From Nocardioides sp. (GTDB lineage Bacteria > Actinomycetota > Actinomycetes > Propionibacteriales > Nocardioidaceae), in NCBI GenBank assembly GCA_020636915.1, contig JACJWV010000008.1, positions 1 to 64,000 of the forward strand: 64,000 nt of DNA, read 5' to 3'. The position numbers and the translations under genes were made by a program. The notes beneath the pieces were generated by a model. That model did not search any database. It saw only the letters and a program-made list of their open reading frames with translations, and was not told the origin of the DNA. Below are positions 1-8,194 of the stretch, piece after piece. Every line of letters starts with the position of its first letter. The stretch's first letter is position 1.

Positions 1-1451
1 GACGGCACCTGGTCGTAGCCGACGATCCGGGCGACCTCCTCGACGAGGTCGAAGGGGTCCGCGAGATCGGGGCGCCACGGCGGCGGGGTCGCCGTGAGCG
101 TCGCCTCCCCCTGCTCCAGGTGGCAGCCGATCGCCTCGAGGTTCGCCACCGTGGTCGCCGCGTCGATGTCGATCCCGGTGACGCGGGCCGGCAGGTCGTA
201 GCCGATCGTGATCGTCGGCCGCGCGGGCGGCGCGCCGACGACCGTGACGCCGGGGTCGACCGTCCCGCCGCCGTACGTCGTCAGCAGCTCGACCACGCGG
301 TCGGCCGCTGCCGGGGTGATGACGGGGTCGACGCCGCGCTCGTTGCGCTTGCCGGCCTCGGAGCTGATCCGGTGCCGCTTGCCGGTGCGGAACATCGAGA
401 CCGCGTCCCAGTGCGCGGCCTCGACCAGCACGTCGGTCGTGGTCTCCGACATCTCGGTCGTCTCACCACCCATGACGCCGCCGAGGCCGATGATGCCGGA
501 GTCGTCGGTGACGACGAGGTCCTCGGGCGACAGCGCCCGGTCGACGCTGTCGAGGGTGGTGAGCCGCTCGCCCTCGCGCGCCCGCCGGACCCGGATCGCA
601 CCCTGGAGCTTGGCGGCGTCGTAGCCGTGGATCGGGCGACCGGTCTCGAGCATCACGTAGTTGGTGACGTCGACGGCCAACGAGATCGGGCGCATGCCGG
701 CCTGCTGGAGTCGCCGTGCCATCCAGTCCGGCGTCGGGGCAGCCGGGTCGAAGCCGGTGACCTTGCGGGCGACGAAGACGGGGCACCCGACCGGGTCGTC
801 GATGACGACCGGGTGGCCCGCGTCGTTCGGCTCCGGCACCACGCGGTCCGCGGGGTCGCGGTAGGGGGCGCCGTAGGCGAGTGCGGCCTCGCGCGCGATC
901 CCGCGCAGGGACAGCGCGTAGGCACGGTCGGGGTTGATCTCGAACTCGATGACCTCCTCGCGCAGCCCGAGGACGTCGAAGGCGTCGTCGCCGGGCTCGC
1001 CGGCATCCGCGGGCAGCACGATGATCCCGTCGTGATCCTCGCCGAGCCCGAGCTCGCGGGCCGAGCAGATCATGCCGGCCGAGACGTGGCCGTAGGTCTT
1101 GCGCGCGGAGATCTCGAAGCCACCGGGCAGCACCCCGCCGGGCAGCACGACGACGACCAGGTCGCCGGGAGCGAAGTTGTGGGCGCCGCAGACGATGCCC
1201 TGGGGCTCGCCGGTGCCGTTGGCGCCGGCGACGTCGACGGTGCACCAGTTGATCGTCTTGCCGTTCTTCTGCGGCTCGGGGTCCATCGTGATGACCCGGC
1301 CGACGACCAGCGGACCGCTGATGCCGGCCGCGGCGCTCTCGATGCCCTCGAGCTTCAGGCCGAGTGCGGTGAGCCGGTGCGCGAGGTCGTCCGTGGTCAC
1401 GTCGGCCGGCAGGTCGACGTACTCGCGGATCCAGGAGACGGGGGCCTTCAT
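1..1451 (-). CDS. pheT: Phenylalanine-tRNA ligase beta subunit (partial, 3' end outside window)
   Basis: Beta subunit of the cytoplasmic alpha2-beta2 phenylalanyl-tRNA synthetase, which charges tRNA-Phe. About 483 N-terminal codons of an expected ~820 are present; the gene runs off the left edge. The N terminus reads MKAPVSWIREYVDLPAD, followed by the EMAP-type tRNA-binding OB fold (roughly residues 40-150, with GIVCGAHNF), the B3/B4 editing region and the beginning of B5. The ATG at 1451 lies 4 nt after the pheS stop, so the pair forms the usual pheS-pheT operon and is probably translationally coupled. Nothing looks damaged in the visible part. Family assignment is very secure. Confidence 0.97.
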   Translation of the reverse strand, partial: MKAPVSWIREYVDLPADVTTDDLAHRLTALGLKLEGIESAAAGISGPLVVGRVITMDPEPQKNGKTINWCTVDVAGANGTGEPQGIVCGAHNFAPGDLVVVVLPGGVLPGGFEISARKTYGHVSAGMICSARELGLGEDHDGIIVLPADAGEPGDDAFDVLGLREEVIEFEINPDRAYALSLRGIAREAALAYGAPYRDPADRVVPEPNDAGHPVVIDDPVGCPVFVARKVTGFDPAAPTPDWMARRLQQAGMRPISLAVDVTNYVMLETGRPIHGYDAAKLQGAIRVRRAREGERLTTLDSVDRALSPEDLVVTDDSGIIGLGGVMGGETTEMSETTTDVLVEAAHWDAVSMFRTGKRHRISSEAGKRNERGVDPVITPAAADRVVELLTTYGGGTVDPGVTVVGAPPARPTITIGYDLPARVTGIDIDAATTVANLEAIGCHLEQGEATLTATPPPWRPDLADPFDLVEEVARIVGYDQVP

Positions 1452-1455
1452 CGCT

Positions 1456-2562
1456 CTACAGCTCCGTTCCGAAGGCGGTGGTGAAGCGGATGTCGCCCTC
1501 GAAGAGCGCGCGCAGGTCCTCGATGCCGTGGCGGAACATCAGCGTCCGGTCGATGCCCATGCCGAAGGCGAACCCGGTGTAGCGCTCGGCGTCGACGCCG
1601 CACGCGGTGAGCACCCGGGGGTTGACGACTCCGCAGCCGCCCCACTCGATCCAGCCCTCGCCGCGGCAGGTCCGGCAGGGGGCTCCGTCCAGCTCCCCGG
1701 CACCGCGGCACACGAAGCAGACCAGGTCGACCTCGGCGCTGGGCTCGGTGAAGGGGAAGTACGACGGGCGGAAGCGGGTGTTGATGCCCTCGCCGAACAT
1801 CTGGGCGGCGAAGTGGTCGAGCGTGCCCTTGAGGTGGGCCATCGTGATGCCCTCGTCGACGGCGAGGCCCTCGACCTGGTGGAACACCGGGCTGTGCGTG
1901 GCGTCGTACTCGTCGGTCCGGAACACGCGGCCGGGGCAGACGACGTAGATCGGCGGCGTCCGCGAGAGCATCGTGCGCGCCTGCACCGGCGAGGTGTGGG
2001 TGCGCAGCACCAGGTGGTCCTCGGCCGGGTCGGTCCAGAAGGTGTCCTGCATGGTGCGCGCCGGGTGGTCCGGGCCGAGGTTGAGCGCGTCGAAGTTGAG
2101 CCACTCGGCCTCGATGACGGGACCCTCGGCGACCTCCCACCCCATCGCGACGAAGATGTCGGCGATCAGCTCCGCGCCGGTCGTGAGCGGGTGGCGAGCA
2201 CCGGTCGGCACGCGGTCGGTGGGCAGGGTGACGTCGACGGTCTCCTCGACGAGCATCCGCTCCTCGTGCTCGGCCTCGAGGACCTCCTGGCGCGCGGCGA
2301 GCGCCTGGTTGACCGCGCCCCGGGCCTGGCCGATGCGCTGGCCGGCCTCCTTGCGCGCCTGCGGCGGCAGCGCCCCGATCTCGCGGTTCGCGAGCGCCAG
2401 CGGCGATCGGTCGCCGGCATGGTCGAGGCGGACCTGCTTGAGCTGGGCGAGGTCGCCTGCGCCGGCGATCGCGGCGAGTGCCGCGTCGCGCGCGGCGGCG
2501 ACCTGCTCGGCCTCGAGCGGGGTCACCTGCACGGGGTCGTAGTCGGAGTTGGGGCCAGACAC
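1456..2562 (-). CDS. pheS: Phenylalanine-tRNA ligase alpha subunit
   Basis: Catalytic alpha subunit of phenylalanyl-tRNA synthetase, a class II enzyme. The N-terminal ~100 residues form the helical coiled-coil arm; the class II core follows, with the phenylalanine-binding segment around [17 protein letters not shown] near the C terminus and a Cys cluster (VCFVCRGAG...CRTCRG) that is common in actinobacterial PheS. The GTG at 2562 ([10 protein letters not shown]) is chosen over an upstream ATG at 2610 because a TAGACT -10-like hexamer lies 7 nt before it and the 16 extra residues look non-native. The length, 368 aa, is normal. It is the first gene of the pheS-pheT operon and is divergent from the ion-channel-like gene at 2640. 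Confidence 0.96.
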   Translation of the reverse strand: MSGPNSDYDPVQVTPLEAEQVAAARDAALAAIAGAGDLAQLKQVRLDHAGDRSPLALANREIGALPPQARKEAGQRIGQARGAVNQALAARQEVLEAEHEERMLVEETVDVTLPTDRVPTGARHPLTTGAELIADIFVAMGWEVAEGPVIEAEWLNFDALNLGPDHPARTMQDTFWTDPAEDHLVLRTHTSPVQARTMLSRTPPIYVVCPGRVFRTDEYDATHSPVFHQVEGLAVDEGITMAHLKGTLDHFAAQMFGEGINTRFRPSYFPFTEPSAEVDLVCFVCRGAGELDGAPCRTCRGEGWIEWGGCGVVNPRVLTACGVDAERYTGFAFGMGIDRTLMFRHGIEDLRALFEGDIRFTTAFGTEL

Positions 2563-2569
2563 GGGGTCG

Positions 2570-2575
2570 AGTCTA
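2570..2575 (-). promoter_or_regulatory. -10-like hexamer for pheS, probably leaderless
   Basis: TAGACT on the minus strand, 7 nt upstream of the chosen pheS GTG, with no Shine-Dalgarno sequence between. This spacing puts the transcription start at or next to the start codon. No clear -35 is visible. Confidence 0.5.
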
Positions 2576-2639
2576 GGAAGCGCCACTGTTCCGGCGCGAA
2601 CCGGTTCCACGTCGACCGGGGCCCGGGGAGAATGCGGGG

Positions 2640-3035
2640 GTGAGCCTTCCTCGTGTGGAGCGGGCGTTCCTGCTGCCCGCGCTGGTGCTCGTGCTGGTCT
2701 GCCTGCTGGGCGGCGCCGGCGCTGCGGCCGCGCTCGAGTCCGACACCGTGCCGAGCTTCTGGGGCGGCCTGTGGTGGGCGCTGAGCCTGATGACGAACCT
2801 CGGCTACGTCTACGGCCCGCCGAGCACCGCGACCGCGACCGTGATCTCGGTGGTGCTGATGGTGACGGGCTTCCTGCTGCTCTCGCTGTTGAGCGCGACC
2901 CTCGCGGCCCTGTTCATCCGCAGCGAGGAGAAGCCCGTCGAGCGACTCACCAACGACCTCGAGCGCGAGATCCTGGCGCGGCTCGACGACATCTCCCGGA
3001 GGGTCGAGTCGCTGGAGCGCAGACTGGACCGGTGA
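2640..3035 (+). CDS. Two-TM ion-channel-like membrane protein with an altered selectivity filter
   Basis: A 131-aa membrane protein shaped like a 2-TM potassium channel subunit: TM1 (about residues 10-33), a pore-loop-like segment (about 40-60, [20 protein letters not shown]), TM2 (about 68-92), and a charged C-terminal helix ending in [17 protein letters not shown] that is likely a short coiled coil. The usual TVGYGD filter is replaced by TNLGYVYG, so K+ selectivity is doubtful. The GTG start at 2640 has a GGGGAG about 9 nt upstream. The last four bases (GTGA) overlap the start of the DUF817 gene, so the two are coupled. I assign the ion-channel superfamily with moderate confidence; the substrate is unknown. 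Confidence 0.75.
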   Translation: MSLPRVERAFLLPALVLVLVCLLGGAGAAAALESDTVPSFWGGLWWALSLMTNLGYVYGPPSTATATVISVVLMVTGFLLLSLLSATLAALFIRSEEKPVERLTNDLEREILARLDDISRRVESLERRLDR

Positions 3036-3901
3036 CCACCACGCCCGCCGCCGTCGCCCTGGCGACGGGACGGGGCGGTGCGCAGCTGGTCAGGTTCGCC
3101 TGGCTCGAGCTGCAGTCCTGCGTGTTCGCCGTGGCGGTCTTCGCCGGGCTGGCGGCCGCGTACGTCGTACCCCTGCCGATCGCGACGTACGATGCGCTCC
3201 TGGCCTGGTGCCTCCTGGTGACCCTGGCGTTCTGGGCGCTGGGCCTGGAGAGCTGGCGCGAGGTGCTGGTGGTCCTCGCCTTCCACACCATCGGTCTCGC
3301 GCTCGAGATGTTCAAGGTGCACCAGGGCTCGTGGTCCTACCCCGGGGACGCAGTCACGAAGGTCGCAGGGGTGCCGCTCTTCGCCGGGTTCATGTACGCC
3401 GCCGTCGGGTCCTACATCTGCCAGGCCTGGCGCCGGTTCGACCTGCGGGTGCACCGCTACCCCGCCCTGGGCACGACCCTCGTCGCGGTGCTGGTCTACG
3501 CCAACTTCTACACCCACCACTGGCTGCCGGACCTGCGGGTCGCGCTCGCGGTGCTGGGCCTCGTCGTGCTGCGGCGGACCACCGTGCACTTCACGGTGGC
3601 CGACCGTCGGTACCGGATGCCGCTCGCCCTCTCCTTCGCGCTGATCGGGCTGTTCCTGTGGTTGGCGGAGAACCTCGCCACGCTGCTCGAGGCGTGGCAG
3701 TACCCCGACCAGGCGGACGCGTGGCACACCGTCCACGTCGCCAAGATCGGCTCCTGGGCGCTGCTGGTGACGATGAGCTTCGTCCTGGTCGCGACCGTCA
3801 AGGCGCAGGAGGGGCGGCTGTACCACTCCCCGGACCACTCCCCGGACCACTCCCCGGACCACTCCCCGGACCACTCCCCGGACCACTCCCCGGGAGGGTG
3901 A
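3032..3901 (+). CDS. DUF817 family multi-pass membrane protein with C-terminal HSPD repeats
   Basis: A 289-aa protein with about eight hydrophobic segments, matching the DUF817 family (conserved motifs around LEMFKVHQGSWSYPG, FMYAAVGSYICQAW and ANFYTHHW). The family's function is unknown. The GTG at 3032 overlaps the stop of the preceding channel-like gene (GTGA). The final ~25 residues are six HSPD tetrapeptides encoded by an exact 12-nt tandem repeat; this tail is outside the family domain. The 3' end overlaps the convergent sensor-kinase gene by 104 bp, and the repeat codes in both. The core family call is good; no role can be inferred from context. Confidence 0.85.
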   Translation: MTTTPAAVALATGRGGAQLVRFAWLELQSCVFAVAVFAGLAAAYVVPLPIATYDALLAWCLLVTLAFWALGLESWREVLVVLAFHTIGLALEMFKVHQGSWSYPGDAVTKVAGVPLFAGFMYAAVGSYICQAWRRFDLRVHRYPALGTTLVAVLVYANFYTHHWLPDLRVALAVLGLVVLRRTTVHFTVADRRYRMPLALSFALIGLFLWLAENLATLLEAWQYPDQADAWHTVHVAKIGSWALLVTMSFVLVATVKAQEGRLYHSPDHSPDHSPDHSPDHSPDHSPGG

Positions 3902-4910
3902 CGGTCAGGCAGGCTCCGCCCGCGGGGGTCTCCCCGATGGTGACCGTGCCGCCGTGGGCCTCCACGAGGCCGTGGACGAGGTAGAGACCGAGCCCGGAGC
4001 CACCGCTGCTGCCCGACTTCCAGAACTTGGTGAACACCCGGCGCCGCAGGTCGGGGTCGATGCCCTCGCCCTCGTCCTCGACGACCAGCTCGAGATCACC
4101 GGTCCGCCCTCCCGCGTCCGTCGGCGCGAGGGAGATCCGGACCGCGCCGGCGCCGTGCCGGACGGCGTTCTCGACGAGGTTCGTGACGACCTGGACGAAC
4201 TTGTCGGGATCGACGGTGATCTCGGGCAGGTCGGCGGCGACGTCGAGCTCGACGGGACGGCTCGTGCTCGCGCCGACCGACTCGACCACCCGCCGGACCA
4301 GGACCTCCGCGTCCACCGGGCGCGGGTGCAGCTGGAGCCGGCCGGTGTCGATGCGTGCGACGTCGAGCAGCTCGGCGATGAGTCGGCTGAGCCGGTCGGC
4401 GTCGGCGCTGACGGTCGCGAGCATGAGCTTCTTCTGGTCGTCGTTGAGCTTGTCCCAGCGATTCAGCAGCGCCTGCACGAAGCCCTTCACGCCGGTCAGC
4501 GGGGACCGCAGCTCGTGGGCGACGGTGGCGACGAGGTCGGACCGCTCCCGGTCCAGGCGGGCCCGGCCGCGTCCGGACCGGATGCTGACGGCGACCCGGC
4601 TGACGGGTTCGGTCAACGACACGCGGTGCAGGCGGGCGACCACCAGCACCTCGGTGCCGTCGGGCAGCAGCCAGGACTGCTCCGGCACCGCCGTGCGGGT
4701 CGGGAGCCCGTCGTAGGGGTGGTTGGCCGAGCACCAGTCCCGACCGTCCTGGTCCCGGAGCGCCAGGACCTCGACGAGGGCTCGGCCGTGCGCATCACCG
4801 GGGTCGACGCCCAGCCAGCGGGCTGCCACCGCGTTGACGTCCGTCACCCGGCCCGATGCGTCGGCGATGACGACGCCGTCGGCGAGGAGGTCCAGGCCGT
4901 CCGGGGTCAC
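3798..4910 (-). CDS. PAS-domain sensor histidine kinase
   Basis: A soluble (no TM segment) histidine kinase of 370 aa. A PAS-like domain occupies about residues 5-100; the dimerisation/phosphoacceptor helix contains VAHELRSPLTG with the phospho-acceptor His at about 132; the ATPase domain has the N box (NLVENAVRHG, Asn ~248), G1 (DEGEGID, ~279-285) and G2 (GSGLGLYLV, ~304-312). The C-terminal ~35 residues are GSGP repeats from the 12-nt tandem repeat shared with the convergent gene. The GTG start has TAGGGT 6 nt upstream and no good ribosome-binding site, suggesting a leaderless mRNA. No cognate response regulator is adjacent, so the partner is unknown. Confidence 0.93.
   Translation of the reverse strand: MTPDGLDLLADGVVIADASGRVTDVNAVAARWLGVDPGDAHGRALVEVLALRDQDGRDWCSANHPYDGLPTRTAVPEQSWLLPDGTEVLVVARLHRVSLTEPVSRVAVSIRSGRGRARLDRERSDLVATVAHELRSPLTGVKGFVQALLNRWDKLNDDQKKLMLATVSADADRLSRLIAELLDVARIDTGRLQLHPRPVDAEVLVRRVVESVGASTSRPVELDVAADLPEITVDPDKFVQVVTNLVENAVRHGAGAVRISLAPTDAGGRTGDLELVVEDEGEGIDPDLRRRVFTKFWKSGSSGGSGLGLYLVHGLVEAHGGTVTIGETPAGGACLTVTLPGSGPGSGPGSGPGSGPGSGPGSGTAAPPAP
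3823..3894. repeat. 12-bp tandem repeat, 6 copies, coding on both strands
   Basis: Six head-to-tail copies of CCACTCCCCGGA (last copy ends CGGG). On the plus strand they encode the HSPD tail of the DUF817 protein; on the minus strand they encode the GSGP tail of the sensor kinase. Because the unit is 12 nt, copy-number changes keep both frames open. Confidence 0.97.
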
Positions 4911-4916
4911 GCGATC

Positions 4917-4922
4917 ACCCTA
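4917..4922 (-). promoter_or_regulatory. -10-like hexamer for the sensor kinase, probably leaderless
   Basis: TAGGGT on the minus strand, 6 nt before the GTG at 4910. The spacing fits a transcript starting at the start codon. Confidence 0.5.
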
Positions 4923-4950
4923 GATGGTCGATCGGTGCCGCACGGGCCGC

Positions 4951-5000
4951 GGGACGTCATCAGGATCGTGCCGACGGCTGCTCGATCCTGATGACGTCCC
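4951..5000. repeat. Perfect 18-bp inverted repeat (GGGACGTCAT type)
   Basis: Left arm 4951-4968 (GGGACGTCATCAGGATCG) and right arm 4983-5000 are perfect reverse complements with a 14-nt loop. It lies between the start of the sensor kinase and the end of the GH31 gene (both minus strand), so it could act as a terminator for the region upstream of the kinase or be a mobile extragenic palindrome. There is no U-tract. Its outer GGACGTCAT/ATGACGTCC ends match those of the repeat cluster at 49948-50176. Confidence 0.9.
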
Positions 5001-5052
5001 GACCTCGCCACCTCGCACTTCGGACGTGGCAGACCACCCTCTCGCCGTCGGG

Positions 5053-7320
5053 CTACCTGCCCCCGCGGCCGACCCCGGCGGCGACGACCGCGGCCCGCAG
5101 ACGCACCCGCCACGGGTCGCCGGCGCGCACGAACGCGGCGGGCCGGCCCAGCGGCGCGCGCACGACTGCCGTGCGGTTCCCGGCGTACCTCCGACCGGTG
5201 AGCAGGTGCACCCACCGACCCGGCGGCAGGTCCACGCGCACCGCCTCGGCGCCCGCGCGCAGCACCTGCGCCACCAGCAGATGCGAGCCGAGGAAGAACT
5301 CGCGCTGGCTCGTGGCCGCGGCGGTGCCGGGGGCGACGAGCCAGACCGGCCGGATCGCCGGCACACCGGTGCGGGTGGCCTCCTCGACGACGCTGCGACG
5401 GTACGGCGCGAGTGCCGCGAAGAGCCGGGTCATGCGGGCGAACTGCTCGGCGGTGCGGGCGTTGCTGTAGACCTGCAGGTTGTCGTCGGGCCGGTTGCCC
5501 TCGTGGGTGCGCATGACGACGCCGAACGCCTGGTACTCCTCCCACCGCCCGAGGAGCTCGGGGGTGCGGACGTAGTTCTTCACCAGCGCGTTGACCGACG
5601 TGTAGCCACCGACGTCGGAGTGCTGCAGCGGCCACCCGGAAACACCGGCGGACAGCGTGCCGAGGAGGGCCGACGCCAGCCCGTCGTACTTGCTGAAGGT
5701 CACCAGCTGGTCACCGTTCCAGAACAGCGCGGCGTCCCGCGCCTGGCCCAGTCCCCCGCTGCGGAACCAGGTCACGCAACGCGGCTGGTCGGCGCGCCGG
5801 CAGGCCAGGCGCACGGTGCGCGCCCACAGGGTCGGCCAGCGGTTGTGGAGCGCGGCGGCCGTGCCGTCGGCCAGCACGGCGTCGAAGGGCAGCCCCTCAC
5901 CGAAGTCCGCCATGAACCCCTGCACGCCGTCGGCGAGGACCTCGTCGGCGATCACGTCGGCGTACCAGGACCGCGCCGCGGGGTCGGTGAGGTCGACGAG
6001 GGAGGCGTCGAACTCCCCCTGGTCCAGGAGGTACGGCGACCCGTTGGGGGCCTCGACGAGGTAGCCCGCGTCGCGCGCCTCCGCCCACAGGTTGCGGATC
6101 GACGGGTCCCCCTTCGGAGCGGCGTCGACGAGGAACGGGTTGACGTAGGTCGTGGTCCGGATGCCTTCGCGGGCGAGGTCACGCACGAGGCGGGCCCAGC
6201 CGGGGTAGCGCTCGCGGTCCAGCTGCCAGGTCCACCAGAGCCGGTCGCCGAAGGAGGTCGTGCGCTTGCCGGACCAGTCCTGGATCCAGACGCCGGAGAC
6301 CTTCGCACCGGCACGCAGCAGCCGGTCGAGCTCGCGGCGCACCTCCGCGGTGCCGCCCTGCAACCCGATGATCGCGCCCCGGGTCGCCCAGGTGGCGAGC
6401 GGTGGGTGGCGGTCGCCCGCCTGCTGGGCCGCCACCAGCGCGATGGGGTCGTCGGCGGCGGACACCTGGGCGTCCAGCGACGGCGCCCAGAGCTCCAGCG
6501 CGACCGCACCAGGATCGCGGGTGTCCGCGACCGCGAACGCGCTCGACAGCGGGTCGTCGGCGTCCAGCCGCAGCCCACGCAGGTCCCCGGTGACGAAGGA
6601 GGGCCAGGCTGCGTAGGTCATCGCCTCGGTGCCGCCCGCGCCGTGGTTCGTCGCGTCGGCCAGCGAGGTGATCGGCTCCTCGCCGCGGCCCACCCCCTGC
6701 TCGCGGTCGACGATCGGCAGCAGCCGGCCGTCGAGGTCGAAGTCGGTGAACTGCTCGCCGAAGCCGTGGACGGCGGCATGGTCACTGCGCCCGGAGACCA
6801 GCGCGACCGAGGTCAGCGGCGTAGCGGCGTCGGTGCCGACCGACAGCGACGCCCCGTCGGCGGCCCGGGGCGCGACGGTCATGGTCCAGCCGGCGGGCTC
6901 GTCCTCCGGACCGCCGGCGAGGGTGCCGGCGAGGACGACGCCCTCGGCGGTCTGCTCGACGCTGTCCAGGGTCTGGTCGGCCAGGCGGTCGTCGTACTGC
7001 ACCGTCGGCCAGAAGTAGCCGCGATGCTCCTCCCAGGCGACCGACCCCCGGCCGCCGGTCACGAACGCGTGGTCGGGCTCGGACGCCCAGACGGCCCGCC
7101 CGGCGGACTCGACCCGCACCCCGCTCGCGGCCGTCACGACGGTCACCGGGCCGACCTGCCAGGTGCCGGTGGCGCCGTCGGCCACCTGCAGCGACCCGGG
7201 CACGACGGTGTCGAGGACGTCGACCGGGACGCTCGCGCGGGGGGCTGTGGCGGCGGCCGACCCGAGGCCCGCGGCGATCGTGACGGCCAGGGCGGGGACG
7301 AGGAGTCGGCGCACGCTCAC
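5053..7320 (-). CDS. Secreted GH31 glycosidase, probable sulfoquinovosidase
   Basis: A 755-aa retaining alpha-glycosidase of family GH31. The N terminus (MSVRRLLVPALAVTIAAG...) is a Sec signal peptide, so the enzyme is probably exported. The likely nucleophile is Asp472 (FMADFGEGLP) and the acid/base Asp537 (WNGDQ). Residues aligning with the sulfonate-binding set of E. coli YihQ appear present: Gln321 (GLQGGT), Gln347 (IQDWSG), Arg360 and Trp363 (GDRLWW), Tyr573 (GGYTS). These would make it a sulfoquinovosidase releasing sulfoquinovose from plant or algal sulfolipid; a plain alpha-glucosidase is the alternative. No sulfoquinovose catabolic genes are nearby. The GTG start has TAGCGT 8 nt upstream. 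GH31 is certain; the substrate is inferred. Confidence 0.9.
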   Translation of the reverse strand: MSVRRLLVPALAVTIAAGLGSAAATAPRASVPVDVLDTVVPGSLQVADGATGTWQVGPVTVVTAASGVRVESAGRAVWASEPDHAFVTGGRGSVAWEEHRGYFWPTVQYDDRLADQTLDSVEQTAEGVVLAGTLAGGPEDEPAGWTMTVAPRAADGASLSVGTDAATPLTSVALVSGRSDHAAVHGFGEQFTDFDLDGRLLPIVDREQGVGRGEEPITSLADATNHGAGGTEAMTYAAWPSFVTGDLRGLRLDADDPLSSAFAVADTRDPGAVALELWAPSLDAQVSAADDPIALVAAQQAGDRHPPLATWATRGAIIGLQGGTAEVRRELDRLLRAGAKVSGVWIQDWSGKRTTSFGDRLWWTWQLDRERYPGWARLVRDLAREGIRTTTYVNPFLVDAAPKGDPSIRNLWAEARDAGYLVEAPNGSPYLLDQGEFDASLVDLTDPAARSWYADVIADEVLADGVQGFMADFGEGLPFDAVLADGTAAALHNRWPTLWARTVRLACRRADQPRCVTWFRSGGLGQARDAALFWNGDQLVTFSKYDGLASALLGTLSAGVSGWPLQHSDVGGYTSVNALVKNYVRTPELLGRWEEYQAFGVVMRTHEGNRPDDNLQVYSNARTAEQFARMTRLFAALAPYRRSVVEEATRTGVPAIRPVWLVAPGTAAATSQREFFLGSHLLVAQVLRAGAEAVRVDLPPGRWVHLLTGRRYAGNRTAVVRAPLGRPAAFVRAGDPWRVRLRAAVVAAGVGRGGR

Positions 7321-7328
7321 GTGCCCCG

Positions 7329-7334
7329 ACGCTA
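7329..7334 (-). promoter_or_regulatory. -10-like hexamer for the GH31 gene
   Basis: TAGCGT on the minus strand, 8 nt before the GTG at 7320. There is no ribosome-binding site in between, so a leaderless or near-leaderless mRNA is likely. Confidence 0.4.
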
Positions 7335-7397
7335 GTGGAGGGCGGCGCCGCAGACCGGGGTTTCACCACGACCGGTGCGGTCCCCGGGCGTCTCCGC

Positions 7398-8186
7398 TCA
7401 GCCGTGACCGCGCTGGACCCGGGCCGAGGCGTAGAGGCAGAGCGCAGCCGCGGTGGAGAGGTTGAGGCTCTCGGCGCGGCCGTGGATCGGGATGCGGACG
7501 CGGTGGTCGGCCAGCTCGGCGAGCTCGAGGCCGAGCCCGTGGGCCTCGTTGCCCAGCAGCCAGGCGGTGGGACGGGCGAGGACCTCGTCGGCCTCGAAGA
7601 GGTCGACCTCGCCGTCCGCTGCGGTGGCGAGCACCGCGTATCCAGCCGCCTGGGCGGCGCGGACGGCGTCGGCGGCGTCGCCCCCGGTCGCGATCGGGAG
7701 GTGGAAGGCGCTCCCGGCGCTGGCGCGCACGGTCTTGCCGTTGTAGAGGTCGACGGACCTGCCGGCGAGGACGACTCCCCCGGCGCCCGCTGCGTCCGCG
7801 CACCGGATGACTGTGCCGGCGTTGCCGGGGTCGCTGACGTCCGCGCAGATGGCGACGTACCCGCCGACGAGCGCCTCCTCGAGAGGGACGTCGACGAAAC
7901 GGCACAGGGCGACGACACCAGCGGGCGTGACCGAGTCGCTCAGCGCCTTGAGCGCGCGCTCGTCGACCCAGGTCAGCGGGACGTCGTCGGGGACGGCCGG
8001 GAGGAGGTGGTCACGCAGCGGGCGCGCGAAGACCTCGACGACGACGCCGGCCTCCAGCGCGGCCTCGACGGCGTTGCGGCCCTCCGCGAGGAAGAGCCGT
8101 CGCTCGGATCGCTCCGAGCGACGGCTCAACCGACGCAGCTGCTTGATGCGGGCGCTGCTCGCACCGAGCTCACCCGTCCCTGTCAA
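7398..8186 (-). CDS. SpoU/TrmH-family RNA 2'-O-methyltransferase
   Basis: A 262-aa SAM-dependent RNA ribose methyltransferase of the SPOUT class. An N-terminal substrate-binding domain (about 1-100, with FLAEGRNAVEAAL) is followed by the trefoil-knot domain with the three SpoU motifs: DPGNAGTVIRCADA, LLGNEAHGL and LNLSTAAAL. It follows rplT by 8 nt and is therefore part of the infC-rpmI-rplT transcript, the usual actinobacterial arrangement; the target is probably 23S rRNA. The only plausible in-frame start is TTG at 8186, and the ribosome-binding site is poor, so translation likely depends on coupling to rplT. A 14-bp palindrome sits within its 5' coding region. Confidence 0.9.
   Translation of the reverse strand: MTGTGELGASSARIKQLRRLSRRSERSERRLFLAEGRNAVEAALEAGVVVEVFARPLRDHLLPAVPDDVPLTWVDERALKALSDSVTPAGVVALCRFVDVPLEEALVGGYVAICADVSDPGNAGTVIRCADAAGAGGVVLAGRSVDLYNGKTVRASAGSAFHLPIATGGDAADAVRAAQAAGYAVLATAADGEVDLFEADEVLARPTAWLLGNEAHGLGLELAELADHRVRIPIHGRAESLNLSTAAALCLYASARVQRGHG
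8094..8127. repeat. 14-bp perfect inverted repeat inside the methyltransferase gene
   Basis: Arms 8094-8107 (GAGCCGTCGCTCGG) and 8114-8127 with a 6-nt loop. It lies about 20-30 codons into the SpoU methyltransferase gene and encodes an Arg/Ser-rich stretch (SRRSERSERR). It could form a strong mRNA hairpin on either strand. Confidence 0.9.
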
Positions 8187-8194
8187 CTGAGGGC

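Noticed and set aside
120..1484. Plus-strand frame opposite pheT
   Set aside because: Antisense shadow of pheT; no motif or ribosome-binding site.
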